Of a DNA stretch of 64,000 bases, positions 16,839 through 25,478 are shown in pieces. Under the pieces are notes generated by a model, which was not told the DNA's origin, ran no database searches, and saw only the letters and a list, made by a program, of their open reading frames with translations. The first letter of the stretch is position 1; each line of letters starts with the position of its first letter. The position numbers were made by a program, and so were the translations under genes. Origin of the DNA: Mycolicibacterium rhodesiae JS60 (GTDB lineage: Bacteria; Actinomycetota; Actinomycetes; Mycobacteriales; Mycobacteriaceae); assembly GCA_000230935.2 (NCBI GenBank), contig AGIQ01000002.1, positions 1,736,001 to 1,800,000 on the forward strand, in the 5' to 3' direction.

Positions 16839-17453
16839 ATGGAGGATTCGACGGCGCCATCCGGTGCCGACAGTGCGGGCAAGCGGGGTCGTCCACGCAG
16901 CGAACCATCGCACCACGCTGTCCTCCGCGCTACCGCTGAGCTACTCCAGGAAGGTGGTCTGCGATCGGTCACGACCGACCAGATTGCGACCCGCAGTGGC
17001 GTCAGCAAGAAGACGATCTACAAATGGTGGCCCAACAAGTTCGCCGTCGCCCTCGAGGCATGCCTTTCCGATATGGTCGTCGATCTTCGGGACCCCGATA
17101 CTGGCTCGGCTGCAACGGATCTGCGGATCGTGCTCCGTGAACTGGCCGCCTTTCATGCCGGGGCCGACGGACGGGTACTCGCCCAGTTGATCGGCGAGGC
17201 TCAGTTCGATCAGTCGATGCGGACCGACCTTCACAAGCATTTGATGCTGGCGCACCGTGACACCGTGCGCAGCGTGTGGGCCCGCGGGGTCGCCGAGGGC
17301 GAGTTTCGCTCCGACATCGATCCTGATGCCGCGGTCGATGTCCTGATCGCGCCGCTGCTATACCGCCACCTCGTCGGTCACCCGGCCCTGGACGGCACCG
17401 CGACCGAAGAGCTTGTCGAGATCACTATGCGGGGGTTGTCCGCGAGGGCCTGA
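16839..17453 (+). CDS. TetR/AcrR family transcriptional regulator
   Basis: A 204-residue regulator with a clear N-terminal TetR domain: LRATAELLQEGGLRSVTTDQIATRSGVSKKTIYKWWPNKFAVAL at about residues 30-75. The GKRGRPRSE segment before it is a common DNA-contacting arm. The C-terminal domain (about 85-200) ends in DVLIAPLLYRHLVGH, typical of the TetR_C branch with this kind of dimer helix. It sits back to back with another TetR-like gene. No transporter or enzyme gene adjoins it, so the target is not obvious. Confidence 0.88.
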   Translation: MEDSTAPSGADSAGKRGRPRSEPSHHAVLRATAELLQEGGLRSVTTDQIATRSGVSKKTIYKWWPNKFAVALEACLSDMVVDLRDPDTGSAATDLRIVLRELAAFHAGADGRVLAQLIGEAQFDQSMRTDLHKHLMLAHRDTVRSVWARGVAEGEFRSDIDPDAAVDVLIAPLLYRHLVGHPALDGTATEELVEITMRGLSARA

Positions 17454-17465
17454 CTGGGAGCGGAG

Positions 17466-17945
17466 TCACTCCGGGTAGCCCAGACTCCAGCCCCGGTAGA
17501 CCCAGCCGGACCCCACGTGCGGAGTCGGCAGGATCTGGATGTTGTGCCCGTCGCCGTAGCCGCGCTTGAGCCCCTGGACGCCGCCGGAGATATACGTCCC
17601 ATCACCGCGGGCAATGTCGATGTGGGCGCCGTACGGACTCTTACTGAAGACGAGTGCGCCCCGCGGGGCATCCATGTCGGTGTGGATCTGACCCCGTTGA
17701 AGCAACGTTTGGTACATCGTCTCCGCGGCGCCGTCCCAACCGTACTGAGCCTGCGACACCCCAAAGGCGTAGGCCACGAACGCTTCGCATCCCCAGGGGC
17801 CGAATTGGTCTGTCCCGAGCGCGCTTTCGGCCTTGGCGATGACGGCGTCCGCTCCGCGGATCGTGTCAGCGGCGGCACCGGGCGCGAAGAGAAGTGCGGC
17901 TGCAAGCAGATTTGCAGAAAGCACTCCACAGATTCGGGCGTTCAC
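17466..17945 (-). CDS. Small secreted CHAP/NlpC-like protein
   Basis: A 159-residue exported protein. The signal peptide is about residues 1-27 (ICGVLSANLLAAALLFAPGA, then AAAD). The mature part has a cysteine in FGPWGCEAFVAYAFG and a histidine in PYGAHIDIARGDGTYISGG, arranged as the Cys-His pair of CHAP or NlpC/P60 domains. Those cleave peptidoglycan peptides or amides, so a cell-wall role is plausible, but the sequence is short and diverged. The GTG start at 17945 is preceded by GGGAG. The gene converges with the TetR gene over 12 bases. Confidence 0.7.
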   Translation of the reverse strand: MNARICGVLSANLLAAALLFAPGAAADTIRGADAVIAKAESALGTDQFGPWGCEAFVAYAFGVSQAQYGWDGAAETMYQTLLQRGQIHTDMDAPRGALVFSKSPYGAHIDIARGDGTYISGGVQGLKRGYGDGHNIQILPTPHVGSGWVYRGWSLGYPE

Positions 17946-18356
17946 TCGTAGCTCCCTTCCCGGCGTGCATGTCGGCCTCGCGGACATCGGCCGTGCATGG
18001 ATCGGCTGCCTCCAAGTGTTCCTCAGATACCCCTCGCGCGTTGGTTGAAAACTGCTAGGTGCCGTCGCCCGTGAGATCCGCCGGCAGTGCCTGACAGCGG
18101 TGGCGCCGGACCAACGCACACACGGCACGCCACGAATTTTTTGGCCCTACAGCAAACTCGCAAACACCTGCCTGCCGACCGCAGGAGATGGTCCGGGCCG
18201 AAACCGCTCGCAAGCGTGCCGCCGACTTCAGGCCCGCAGTGGCGGCCGTCACGACGGCCGCGACGCAGTGACCCACCACGCAAACGGCCCACAATTTACA
18301 TAAGCCTGGTTACGCTACCGAAAGGTAACTTAGTAGACAGTTTCAGCAAACTGTTT
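17946..18356. other. Intergenic region, no gene recognised
   Basis: About 410 bases with no convincing ORF. It contains the upstream region of the secreted CHAP-like gene on the reverse strand. Near its right end, GTTAC and GGTAAC half-sites (18309-18328) resemble the halves of the palindromes at 18357 and 18541. Confidence 0.5.
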
Positions 18357-18378
18357 TATCTTACCCGTAGGTAAGATA
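18357..18378. promoter_or_regulatory. Palindromic operator 1 upstream of the surface-protein gene
   Basis: TATCTTACC-CGTA-GGTAAGATA is a perfect 9-bp inverted repeat in an AT-richer stretch. Its central 16 bases, CTTACCCGTAGGTAAG, match the second palindrome at 18541-18556 outside the centre. A TetR-type dimer is the likely binder. The TetR genes at 16.1-17.4 kb are candidates. Confidence 0.65.
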
Positions 18379-18540
18379 GCTGGCTGCAAACGGTAGCTGA
18401 CAACCCCCGACTGTTCACCGTCTCGAAACGCCCCGAAATCGCCAATAGCAATGTGAACAGGGAATTCACAGCCAATATCCAGCACATGAGCCAGCTATCT
18501 GAGGTCCTTTCGGCGCGCAAGAAAGTTTCCCAAACCTCTT

Positions 18541-18556
18541 CTTACTCGCGAGTAAG
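18541..18556. promoter_or_regulatory. Palindromic operator 2 upstream of the surface-protein gene
   Basis: CTTACTCGCGAGTAAG is a perfect 16-bp palindrome 50 bases before the ATG at 18607. It shares the pattern CTTACYCG with a mirrored GTAAG half with operator 1. The position suits repression of the downstream gene. Confidence 0.65.
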
Positions 18557-18606
18557 GTGCGGTACGTTCTAGCGCTTAGGGGGCCAACCGTTGTCGAAGG
18601 AGAGTC

Positions 18607-19782
18607 ATGAACGCTGCTGTTCGTCCGTACGCCACCGCTGGTGTGGCGCTGGTGGGAGCGAGTGTCATCGCGATTTCGCCGCTGGCCCCGCCACTGCCCG
18701 ACACCCAGGCGATGCAACGAGCGGTGTCGTCGGTCAGCGTCGAACTCAGCGCCGCGGTAAACCCGATCGAGAACTGGATCCAGGTCTTCCAGACGTCCGC
18801 AGCAAATCTCGGTGCAATCGGACAGCAGATCGCCGACAGTCCTGCCCCGATCCTCAGCCAGATCGTCGCCAACCAGATGGCGGCCTTCGAAGACTTGAAG
18901 ACGCGCCTGGACAGCAACGCCGGGACTGTCAAGCTGATCCTCGACGGCGCACCCAATGCGATCGCTACCGCTCGCGGCCAGCTCCAAAGCGGTGACATCG
19001 TGGGTGCCTTCGACACCTTCAACAACCAGATCGTGATCCCGCTCGCGCTGGCGGGCGTTCAGGCGGTGTCCGATTTGACGCGGCCCCTGGTGAGCGCGGT
19101 GAACAACTTCGCCAAGGCATTCGCGACGGTGCCCGACGCGGTATTCCAGGTCATCCTGCCGATGACGTTCCCGCTGGTGTCGACGATCAACGCCGCCGTG
19201 CAGGCGACACAGGATGTGTACGACGGAGTGGTCGCCGGCGACCCGGCTGCCGTCATCAACACCCTGGTCAATCTCCCCGCGAATCTGGTCGACGGCTTCC
19301 TCAACGGTTCGGGCACGATCCTCGGATTCATCAATGCCCCGGGCCTTCTGACGCCCTACGACCCGAACTTCGGGTTCCTGGCCAGCGGACCGATCGCCAG
19401 CCTGATCGCGTTGCGGGACGTCATCGCCCAGGCCATCGGAGCCCCCTTGCCAACCGCGGCTGCCACCAGTGCGGCCGCTAAGGTGCCCGCCGCCGCCACG
19501 ACGGTCACCCTGTCGACCGCCCCGGCGGCTCGATCAGCCCGTGGTGCCACCAAGGTGGCATCGGAGAGCGCGGCTGATACTGATGCTGCCGAATCCTCCA
19601 CCGGTAGCACCGGTTCCGCGACGGCCAGCGTCAAGGCGACTCCGGCCGCTTCAGCCACCGCCGGTTCCTCGTCGACCGATACCAAGGCCGGATCGTCGGA
19701 CGCCGCCGGTCACGACTCGAAGTCCAACACCGGCAAGAAGGGCTCGGGTAAGTCCGCCAGGCCGGGTAAGGCCGCCAAGTAG
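18607..19782 (+). CDS. Exported Ala/Val-rich mycobacterial surface protein
   Basis: A 391-residue protein of a family I know only as conserved in mycobacteria. An N-terminal hydrophobic export segment (about 8-28, YATAGVALVGASVIAISPLA) is followed by a helical domain (about 40-275) with motifs SPAPILSQIVANQ and NLPANLVDGFLNGSG. A Ser/Thr/Ala-rich low-complexity tail (about 280-370) ends in a lysine-rich terminus (KKGSGKSARPGKAAK). A paralog with the same plan lies at 28411-29637. It is probably located in the cell envelope; function unknown. Two palindromes upstream point to tight regulation. Confidence 0.78.
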   Translation: MNAAVRPYATAGVALVGASVIAISPLAPPLPDTQAMQRAVSSVSVELSAAVNPIENWIQVFQTSAANLGAIGQQIADSPAPILSQIVANQMAAFEDLKTRLDSNAGTVKLILDGAPNAIATARGQLQSGDIVGAFDTFNNQIVIPLALAGVQAVSDLTRPLVSAVNNFAKAFATVPDAVFQVILPMTFPLVSTINAAVQATQDVYDGVVAGDPAAVINTLVNLPANLVDGFLNGSGTILGFINAPGLLTPYDPNFGFLASGPIASLIALRDVIAQAIGAPLPTAAATSAAAKVPAAATTVTLSTAPAARSARGATKVASESAADTDAAESSTGSTGSATASVKATPAASATAGSSSTDTKAGSSDAAGHDSKSNTGKKGSGKSARPGKAAK

Positions 19783-19934
19783 GTTCGACTGCTGAGCGCC
19801 GGTCGGCTCCGACGAGAGGCCGACTGGCGCTTCGGCGTCGCAGTGGGACCCTCAGACCTTGTTGAGCAGCCCGGCATCGACGGGCACTGGGACAAATCGC
19901 CGCCACGACCCGTGGAACTGCCTACCATCAGCCG

Positions 19935-20843
19935 ATGCGTGGATCCAAGATCTTGATCACCGGAGCAAGCGGCCAGGTCGCCGTGCCCATCGCCCTGGCC
20001 CTCGCCGCCGACAACGAGGTCTGGGGCATCGCCCGCTTCACCGACGCCGCAGCCCGCGAACGCCTGGAGAAGGGCGGCGTCCGCTGTGAGAGCGTCAACA
20101 TGGCGGCCGGCGATTTCACCGGGATCCCGTCCGACTTCGACTACGTCCTCAACCTCGGGGTCGCCAAGAGCGGTCGGTGGGACAAGGACATGGCGGCCAA
20201 CGCCGAATCGGCGGGCCTGCTCATGGCCCATTGCCGCGCTGCCACGGCGTTTCTGCACTGCTCGTCCGGCGCCGTCTACGACCCACCAGGCGACGAATAC
20301 CGCACCGAGCGAACCGGTCTCGGCGACAACCACAAACCGCTGCTGCCCACCTACTCCATCACCAAGATCGCCGGGGAAACCGTCGTCACCACCATGGCCC
20401 GTGCGCTGGGCGTACCGGCCACCATCGCCCGCCTCAACGTCCCGTACGGCAACAACGGCGGCTGGCCGCTCTTCCATCTGGACATGATGCTCGGCGACAT
20501 GGCCATCCCCGTCCCGCCGGGCGGCCCCGCCGTCTACAACCCGATCCACGAAGACGACATCATCGCCATGATCCCGAAACTGCTTGAGGTGGCGTCGGTT
20601 CCGGTCACCACCGTCAACTGGGGCGGTGACCAGTTCGTCAGCCTTCAGGACTGGTGCGCCTTCCTCGGCTCGCTCGTGGGCAAGGAGCCGGTGTTCGAGG
20701 AGACCGAGCAGACTTTGCGCGGTAATCCGTTGGACGTCACCAAAATGCACGAGCTGATCGGCCACACGACCGTCGACTGGCGCGACGGCATGCGCCGCAT
20801 GGCAGCCACGTTCCACCCGGATCTGGTCAGCGCCACAACCTAA
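19935..20843 (+). CDS. NAD-dependent epimerase/dehydratase family protein
   Basis: A 302-residue protein of the extended SDR superfamily. The Rossmann motif is ITGASGQVAVPIA at the N-terminus. The serine of LHCSSGAVYD and the Tyr-x-x-x-Lys of YSITKIAGE form the catalytic set, and the segment ARLNVPYGNNGGW fits substrate binding. The substrate (sugar nucleotide or other) is not evident. It starts at ATG 19935 and ends with a stop that overlaps the stop of the convergent regulator gene (bases 20840-20843). Confidence 0.85.
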   Translation: MRGSKILITGASGQVAVPIALALAADNEVWGIARFTDAAARERLEKGGVRCESVNMAAGDFTGIPSDFDYVLNLGVAKSGRWDKDMAANAESAGLLMAHCRAATAFLHCSSGAVYDPPGDEYRTERTGLGDNHKPLLPTYSITKIAGETVVTTMARALGVPATIARLNVPYGNNGGWPLFHLDMMLGDMAIPVPPGGPAVYNPIHEDDIIAMIPKLLEVASVPVTTVNWGGDQFVSLQDWCAFLGSLVGKEPVFEETEQTLRGNPLDVTKMHELIGHTTVDWRDGMRRMAATFHPDLVSATT

Positions 20844-21919
20844 CGATGAATGCCGGTCGTGCGGAACCGACTTCGATACGTGCTGGGTGAGACGCCCAGC
20901 GCGCGGCGGAAAGTGCGTCTCATGGTGTCCGCGGATCCGAAGCCGGCTCGCCGCGCCACCGTTTCCTGACCCTGGTCTCCCGTCGCGAGCAGCACCTTCG
21001 CCGCCTCCAAGCGCGCCTGCTCGACAAACCTGGCGGGGGTCAAGCCGACCTGATCGTGAAACATGCGCACAAGATGCCGCTCGCTGACCGCCGCACGATC
21101 CGCCATGGCCGAGATGGAGTGATCGGCGCTGGGATCGGCGACCACCGCGTCGAGGATCTCGCGGAGTCCGCTCGACACCGGCAACGCCGCCTCGGTCCAC
21201 ACACTGAACTGGGCCTGACCCCCCGGGCGCTGCAAGAACACCACCATCCAGCGCGCCACCCGCCGGGCCACGTCCGATCCGTAGTCACTTTCCACCATCG
21301 CCAGACCGAGATCGATGCCGGCACTGATTCCTGCCCCGGTGATGTAGGGCCCGTCCTGCACGAACAGCGAATCCGGCACCACCTCGATCTCGGGATAGGT
21401 GCGGGCGAGCTCCTGGCAGTGTGCCCAATGCGTGGTCGCGCGGCGGCCGTCGAGCAGACCGAGCGAGGCCAGGACGAACGCGCCGGTACACACCGAGGCG
21501 ACCCGCCGGGCCCGCGGCGCCAGTTCACCCACCATCTCCAGTGCCGCCGCGACGACGTCCGGCGTCTGCTCTTCAGGGATGTCGTGCTCGCCTGGGGTGA
21601 AGGAGAAGTCGGGCGGTACCCCGCCCGGGACGATCAGGGTGTCGATCCGGTCCGGAACCCCAGCCAGCGGCACATCGACCTTCAACGAGACGAACGACGT
21701 CGTGTCGACGGCCTCACCGGTCAGCGAGGCCAGGATCACCCGATACTGCGCACCGAAATCGTTTGCGCGGGCGAAGATCTCGAGCGGCGCGGCGACGTCC
21801 TGCAAGGTCACCTTGTCATATAGGGCGAACACGACGGTCTTGGGCATCGTCGAACCCGGCGCTTTCGCGGGTCGATGCCCTGCGGCGGCTGGCCGCTCTG
21901 ATCTGTGCTCGTCCGACAC
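20840..21919 (-). CDS. GlxA-type regulator (DJ-1/PfpI domain plus AraC DNA-binding domain)
   Basis: A 359-residue transcription regulator. The N-terminal DJ-1/PfpI-like domain (about 25-200) contains VVFALYDKVTLQDVAAPLEIF and the nucleophile-elbow segment ASVCTGAFVLASLGLLDG. The C-terminal AraC domain (about 250-345) has two helix-turn-helix motifs: HSISAMADRAAVSERHLVRMF and ETVARRAGFGSADTMRRTF. The GTG at 21919 follows an AGAAGG site; ATG 21847 (MPKTVVF) is the other candidate and lacks a 24-residue polar extension. It is divergent from the nitrile hydratase operon and is the most likely local regulator of it. Confidence 0.87.
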   Translation of the reverse strand: MSDEHRSERPAAAGHRPAKAPGSTMPKTVVFALYDKVTLQDVAAPLEIFARANDFGAQYRVILASLTGEAVDTTSFVSLKVDVPLAGVPDRIDTLIVPGGVPPDFSFTPGEHDIPEEQTPDVVAAALEMVGELAPRARRVASVCTGAFVLASLGLLDGRRATTHWAHCQELARTYPEIEVVPDSLFVQDGPYITGAGISAGIDLGLAMVESDYGSDVARRVARWMVVFLQRPGGQAQFSVWTEAALPVSSGLREILDAVVADPSADHSISAMADRAAVSERHLVRMFHDQVGLTPARFVEQARLEAAKVLLATGDQGQETVARRAGFGSADTMRRTFRRALGVSPSTYRSRFRTTGIHR

Positions 21920-22165
21920 TCGGTGCTGCCCTTCTATGACCCACGCGAGGTGAGAGTCAACGTAGCGGGAGTCCGGTGTGAGGGCAACGCAAACGAAACC
22001 GCGAGTCTGGCGAGGTCCGGAATTGCGCGTTTCATGTCCGGACCTGACGGGCAGAGCAATCCGGGTGTAACACCGCTGAAACCCTCTGGCACGAGGCTCA
22101 TTTCACTGTACTTCGCTCCGCCGCCGAAGCGAAGCCAATACCCCTGTTCCCCAGAAGGTGAGCGC

Positions 22166-22690
22166 ATGGATTCTCGGACAGCCTTGACGCTGAGCATCGG
22201 CGTCCTCGGCGGGGTGGCGGTCGCGGTGACCGCCGAACTCATCACAGTGCCAATTTGGGTGGTCTTCCTGGCCTGGGCATCGTTCTTCTTCGTCGGGGGC
22301 GGCGTCGCCGGCTGGATCAAGTCGGTGTCGTCGAACATCGTCGGCGTGGTGATCGCGTCAGCCAGCCTGTACGCCGCCTACCTCATGGGCGGCAGCCTGC
22401 TGGTCACCGCCATCGCGGTCGGTGTCGGCAGCGGGCTGATGGTGCAGGCATCGTGGGTGCCCCTCCTGGCCACCACTCCCGCCGTCGTCGTGGGCTTCGC
22501 CTCCACCGTGTCGACGGTGGCCGGTAAGGGCAACGACGTCACGGTCACGACCATTTCCCACCCCGGTCTGGTCGCCATCGTGGCCTGCGTCCTCGGAGCA
22601 TCGTTCGGATTGCTCTCCGAATACCTCGCGACGGCGATGACCAAGAAGGCCAGCACGGAGCCCGCACCCACGGAAGGAAGCCCTGCCTGA
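22166..22690 (+). CDS. DUF1097 family membrane protein
   Basis: A 174-residue protein of about five hydrophobic segments (for example LSIGVLGGVAVAVTAELI, PIWVVFLAWASFFFVGGG, IVGVVIASASLYAAYLMGG). The pattern fits DUF1097, a family of unknown function sometimes found with small-molecule uptake genes. The ATG at 22166 has an AGAAGG ribosome site, and the stop overlaps the nthB start by one base, so it is the first gene of the nitrile hydratase operon. A role in uptake of nitriles, amides or metal is inferred from position only. Confidence 0.78.
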   Translation: MDSRTALTLSIGVLGGVAVAVTAELITVPIWVVFLAWASFFFVGGGVAGWIKSVSSNIVGVVIASASLYAAYLMGGSLLVTAIAVGVGSGLMVQASWVPLLATTPAVVVGFASTVSTVAGKGNDVTVTTISHPGLVAIVACVLGASFGLLSEYLATAMTKKASTEPAPTEGSPA

Positions 22691-23424
22691 TGAAACTGCA
22701 GCATTATCTCGGTGGCCTGGAAGGCCTGCCCGAGCCGCTGAGCCTGGAAAAGCGGGTCTTTGTTGAAGATTGGGAGAAGCGGATCTTCGGCATCCATGTG
22801 GCGATGATGGGGTTGTCGAACCACCTCGGGTCCGCCCTGCCGGCATATCCCATCGACGAGGTACCCACCGCTTTCAAAGACGAGTGGACCTGGGCCGACC
22901 TGCGCACCGGCGCCGAGGCGATGAACCCCTTCGACTACTTCAAGTTCCGCTATTACGAGAAGTGGCTGGGGGGTATCACCCAATTCTTCATCGACAAGGG
23001 TTACGTCACCGAGGAGGAGCTCGCCGACCGCATTGCCGAGCACTCCCCGTCCACCGATGTGGAGGATCTGCCGGCGATCGATGATCAGGTGATCGCCTAC
23101 CTCCGCCAGGGCGACAGCCCGCGCCGTGACGTCGCGCACCCGAAATTCGCGGTCGGCGAACGGGTGCGCATCACTAACGTGCCCGCCGATGCGCACAGCC
23201 GGCTGCCCGGATACCTGCGGGAACGGGTCGGCACCGTGGAACGCGTCTTCGAGGGCGACTACGGCTACTTCACCCACACCGGCGACGGGATCGGTGACCC
23301 CATGCCGATCTACATCGTCGAATTCGACCCGGCCGAAATCTGGGGACCCCGAGCCGAGGGCGGCCCGCTGAAGTTGTACGCCGAGCTATTCGAAGCCTAT
23401 TTGGCACCGATCGAGGAGAAGTGA
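22690..23424 (+). CDS. nthB: Nitrile hydratase subunit beta
   Basis: A 244-residue subunit of nitrile hydratase, which hydrates nitriles to amides in the cytosol. The N-terminal LGGLEGLPEP and the C-terminal SH3-like barrel (FAVGERVRITN, HSRLPGYLRERVGTVERVFEG, PMPIYIVEFDPAEIWG) are classic. The beta-before-alpha order is the one usual for cobalt-type enzymes. Alpha follows with a one-base overlap. Confidence 0.95.
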   Translation: MKLQHYLGGLEGLPEPLSLEKRVFVEDWEKRIFGIHVAMMGLSNHLGSALPAYPIDEVPTAFKDEWTWADLRTGAEAMNPFDYFKFRYYEKWLGGITQFFIDKGYVTEEELADRIAEHSPSTDVEDLPAIDDQVIAYLRQGDSPRRDVAHPKFAVGERVRITNVPADAHSRLPGYLRERVGTVERVFEGDYGYFTHTGDGIGDPMPIYIVEFDPAEIWGPRAEGGPLKLYAELFEAYLAPIEEK

Positions 23425-24044
23425 TGACCGAACAGTTCGCCTACCCGCCCGACCGGGAAGAGATCAGCGCCAAACAGGTCGCGGCCCTGGAAGCGCTGCT
23501 CATCGAAAAGGGCGTCATCACACCGCAAACCGTGGACAAGGTGCTGGCCTACTTCGAGACGGAGATGACACCGCTCAACGGGAAGAAGATCGTCGTCAAG
23601 GCCTGGACCGACCCAGAATTCGCGGCCAAGGTCGTCGTGGACACTCCTGCGGCGGTCGCCGAACTGAATCTGCCCGACGGTATGGCAGGCGCCGAAGGCG
23701 AGCACCTGCAGGCGGTGGCCAATACGTCGGGCATACACAACCTGGTGATCTGCACGCTGTGCTCCTGCTTCCCGTGGCCGGTGCTCGGGTTGCCCCCGTA
23801 CTGGTACAAGGATCCGACGTTCCGCTCGCGGGCCGCCCGCGAACCACGCAAAGTGCTCGCCGAGGTCGGGCTCGACCTGCCCGCCGACACCGAGATCAAG
23901 GTGTGGGACTCCAGCGGTCACTCGCGGTGGTTCGTCATTCCCGAACGGCCCTCTGGTACTGAGGATTTCACCGACGAGATGTTGATGGATCTGGTGACTA
24001 CCGAGTCGATGATCGGGGTGGCATTGGCAGGTCCGGCGTCATGA
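23424..24044 (+). CDS. nthA: Nitrile hydratase subunit alpha, cobalt type
   Basis: A 206-residue catalytic subunit. The metal site is Cys110-Thr-Leu-Cys113-Ser-Cys115 (VICTLCSCFPWPVLG). Threonine at the second position of the motif is the signature of cobalt enzymes, where iron enzymes have serine. Two of the cysteines are normally oxidised to sulfinic and sulfenic acid after translation. The downstream activator and CbtAB cobalt-uptake genes agree with cobalt. The ATG at 23424 was chosen; GTG 23421 precedes it. Confidence 0.95.
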   Translation: MTEQFAYPPDREEISAKQVAALEALLIEKGVITPQTVDKVLAYFETEMTPLNGKKIVVKAWTDPEFAAKVVVDTPAAVAELNLPDGMAGAEGEHLQAVANTSGIHNLVICTLCSCFPWPVLGLPPYWYKDPTFRSRAAREPRKVLAEVGLDLPADTEIKVWDSSGHSRWFVIPERPSGTEDFTDEMLMDLVTTESMIGVALAGPAS

Positions 24045-24352
24045 AGCTGCACGAGACCTGCACCACCGATCAGGCGGCGCCGCAATTCGACCACGAATGG
24101 CAGCGCCGGGCTTTCGGATTGGCGCTGGCCCTGTCCGAGTTCCGGCACTACCCGTGGAGCGAGTTCCAGGAGACTTTGATCGCCACCATCGGCGAGTGGG
24201 AGCAGACGCCCGAATCCGAACGGGGGCAATGGGAGTACTACGACCACTGGGTTGCGACGCTCGGCAAGCTCGTCGATCGCCACGAGCTACTGACGGCGCC
24301 GGTAGCCACCGACGCCAACGACCACGCACTTGCCCACGACCACGACCACTAG
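24041..24352 (+). CDS. Nitrile hydratase accessory (activator) protein
   Basis: A 103-residue protein of the NHase activator family (P14K/NhhG type), with the conserved region FDHEWQRRAFGLALALSE and YPWSEFQETLIATIGEWE. Such proteins escort the alpha subunit and load cobalt, and their sequences resemble the beta-subunit N-terminus. The C-terminal tail is His/Asp-rich (NDHALAHDHDH), suited to metal binding. Its ATG overlaps the alpha stop by four bases. Confidence 0.9.
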   Translation: MKLHETCTTDQAAPQFDHEWQRRAFGLALALSEFRHYPWSEFQETLIATIGEWEQTPESERGQWEYYDHWVATLGKLVDRHELLTAPVATDANDHALAHDHDH

Positions 24353-24370
24353 AACTGTGAGGACTCCTCG

Positions 24371-24595
24371 ATGAACGACGCCAACCCCGCCGTCGGTGTG
24401 CCGCATGTCGACGTGCATGCGGCTGCGTCCAGTCTCGCCACTCCGCTTCGGCTGGCCGTGCTGACACTGCTCGCGCTGATCCTCTACTACTTCGTCGGCT
24501 TCGACCAGGGCGCAGTGTCGGTGTTCGGCTCGGACACCCACATCCACGAATTCGTCCACGACGCGCGACACCTGCTGGGGTTCCCGTGCCACTGA
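24371..24595 (+). CDS. cbtB: Cobalt transporter subunit CbtB
   Basis: A 74-residue membrane protein with one helix (about 24-44, PLRLAVLTLLALILYYFVGF) and a histidine-rich C-terminus (DTHIHEFVHDARHLLGFPCH), the CbtB signature. CbtAB is a small cobalt uptake system usually found with B12 genes. Here it sits inside a cobalt nitrile hydratase operon. I saw no cobalamin riboswitch upstream of the operon. The gene overlaps cbtA by 10 bases. Confidence 0.88.
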   Translation: MNDANPAVGVPHVDVHAAASSLATPLRLAVLTLLALILYYFVGFDQGAVSVFGSDTHIHEFVHDARHLLGFPCH

Positions 24596-25419
24596 ACGCC
24601 GAATTGCCCGCCGCGGTCCGCTATCTCGTGCCCGGTGTGATGGGCGGCGTCGTCTCCTTCGTGTTCAGCCGCATGATGATCGAGCCGTTGATCAGTGCCG
24701 CGGTGGATTACGAAGGGGAACGCGAGCACGCCGAGGCCCAGCTCACCGCAGGTGGTCACGAGCACGGTCACGAGCACGGCCACGAGCTCTTCACTCGCTC
24801 GGTGCAGGAGAACGTCGGCGCCGCGGTCGGAGTCATCGCTCTCGCTGTCGCGATGGGTGTGCTGTTCGTGGTGGCGTACACGGTGATTCGCACCATGCTC
24901 CAACGACGGGGCGCCGCCCCCGATCCCACCGGCCTGGCTCTGTTGCTCTCGGCGGGTATGTTCGTCGCGATCAACCTGGTGCCGGGACTGAAGTACCCGG
25001 CGAATCCGCCGACGGTCGGCCTGGAAGAGACCATCGGAGCGCGAAGTTCGGCCTTCCTGACGATCACCGTGATCTCGGTGGTGGGCGCGTGCATTGCGGT
25101 CGCGGCCGGGATTTCGTGGTTCCGCCGGTGGGGGAGTTGGCGGGCTGCGGCGGCCGCGGTCGGCGGCTACCTCGCGGTCGTGCTGTTAGCCTTCGTGGTG
25201 CTGCCAAGCTTCCATGAGGTTCCCGGACCGCTGACTGGTCCCGACGGTGTCCTGGTCGAGGGCTTTCCGGCTCAGGTGCTGGCTGATTTCCGGGTCTACT
25301 CGTTGCTGAACCAGGCATTGATGTGGGGGACGATCGGCGCCACCGCTGCAGGCCTGTCGGCGGTCGCGGTGCGGCGCGCTACGAGCTCGCCGGCGTTGGC
25401 CGGGTCTGTTCGGCAGTAG
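24586..25419 (+). CDS. cbtA: Cobalt transporter subunit CbtA
   Basis: A 277-residue protein with about six membrane segments. The first helix (about 10-30, YLVPGVMGGVVSFVFSRMM) is followed by the His-rich loop GGHEHGHEHGHELF, a likely metal-capture site. Later segments, including LFVVAYTVIRTMLQRRG and SAGMFVAINLVPGLKYPANPPTVG, match the CbtA family. GTG 24586 overlaps the end of cbtB. It is the last gene of the operon and presumably feeds cobalt to the activator and alpha subunit. It contains a TTA leucine codon, rare in this genome. Confidence 0.88.
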   Translation: MPLNAELPAAVRYLVPGVMGGVVSFVFSRMMIEPLISAAVDYEGEREHAEAQLTAGGHEHGHEHGHELFTRSVQENVGAAVGVIALAVAMGVLFVVAYTVIRTMLQRRGAAPDPTGLALLLSAGMFVAINLVPGLKYPANPPTVGLEETIGARSSAFLTITVISVVGACIAVAAGISWFRRWGSWRAAAAAVGGYLAVVLLAFVVLPSFHEVPGPLTGPDGVLVEGFPAQVLADFRVYSLLNQALMWGTIGATAAGLSAVAVRRATSSPALAGSVRQ

Positions 25420-25478
25420 CTCCGCCGCGTCGTGGCGGCGCTGTGCGACACTAGCTCCCAGCTGATGGGAGGGATGCA

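Noticed and set aside
18050..18300. Possible small gene between the CHAP-like and surface-protein genes
   Set aside because: Short frames on both strands overlap each other and have no codon-position pattern or motif.
21920..22165. Cobalamin riboswitch before the nitrile hydratase operon
   Set aside because: CbtAB genes are often under B12 control, but I could not find the conserved B12-box bases or a matching fold here. A covariance search would decide.
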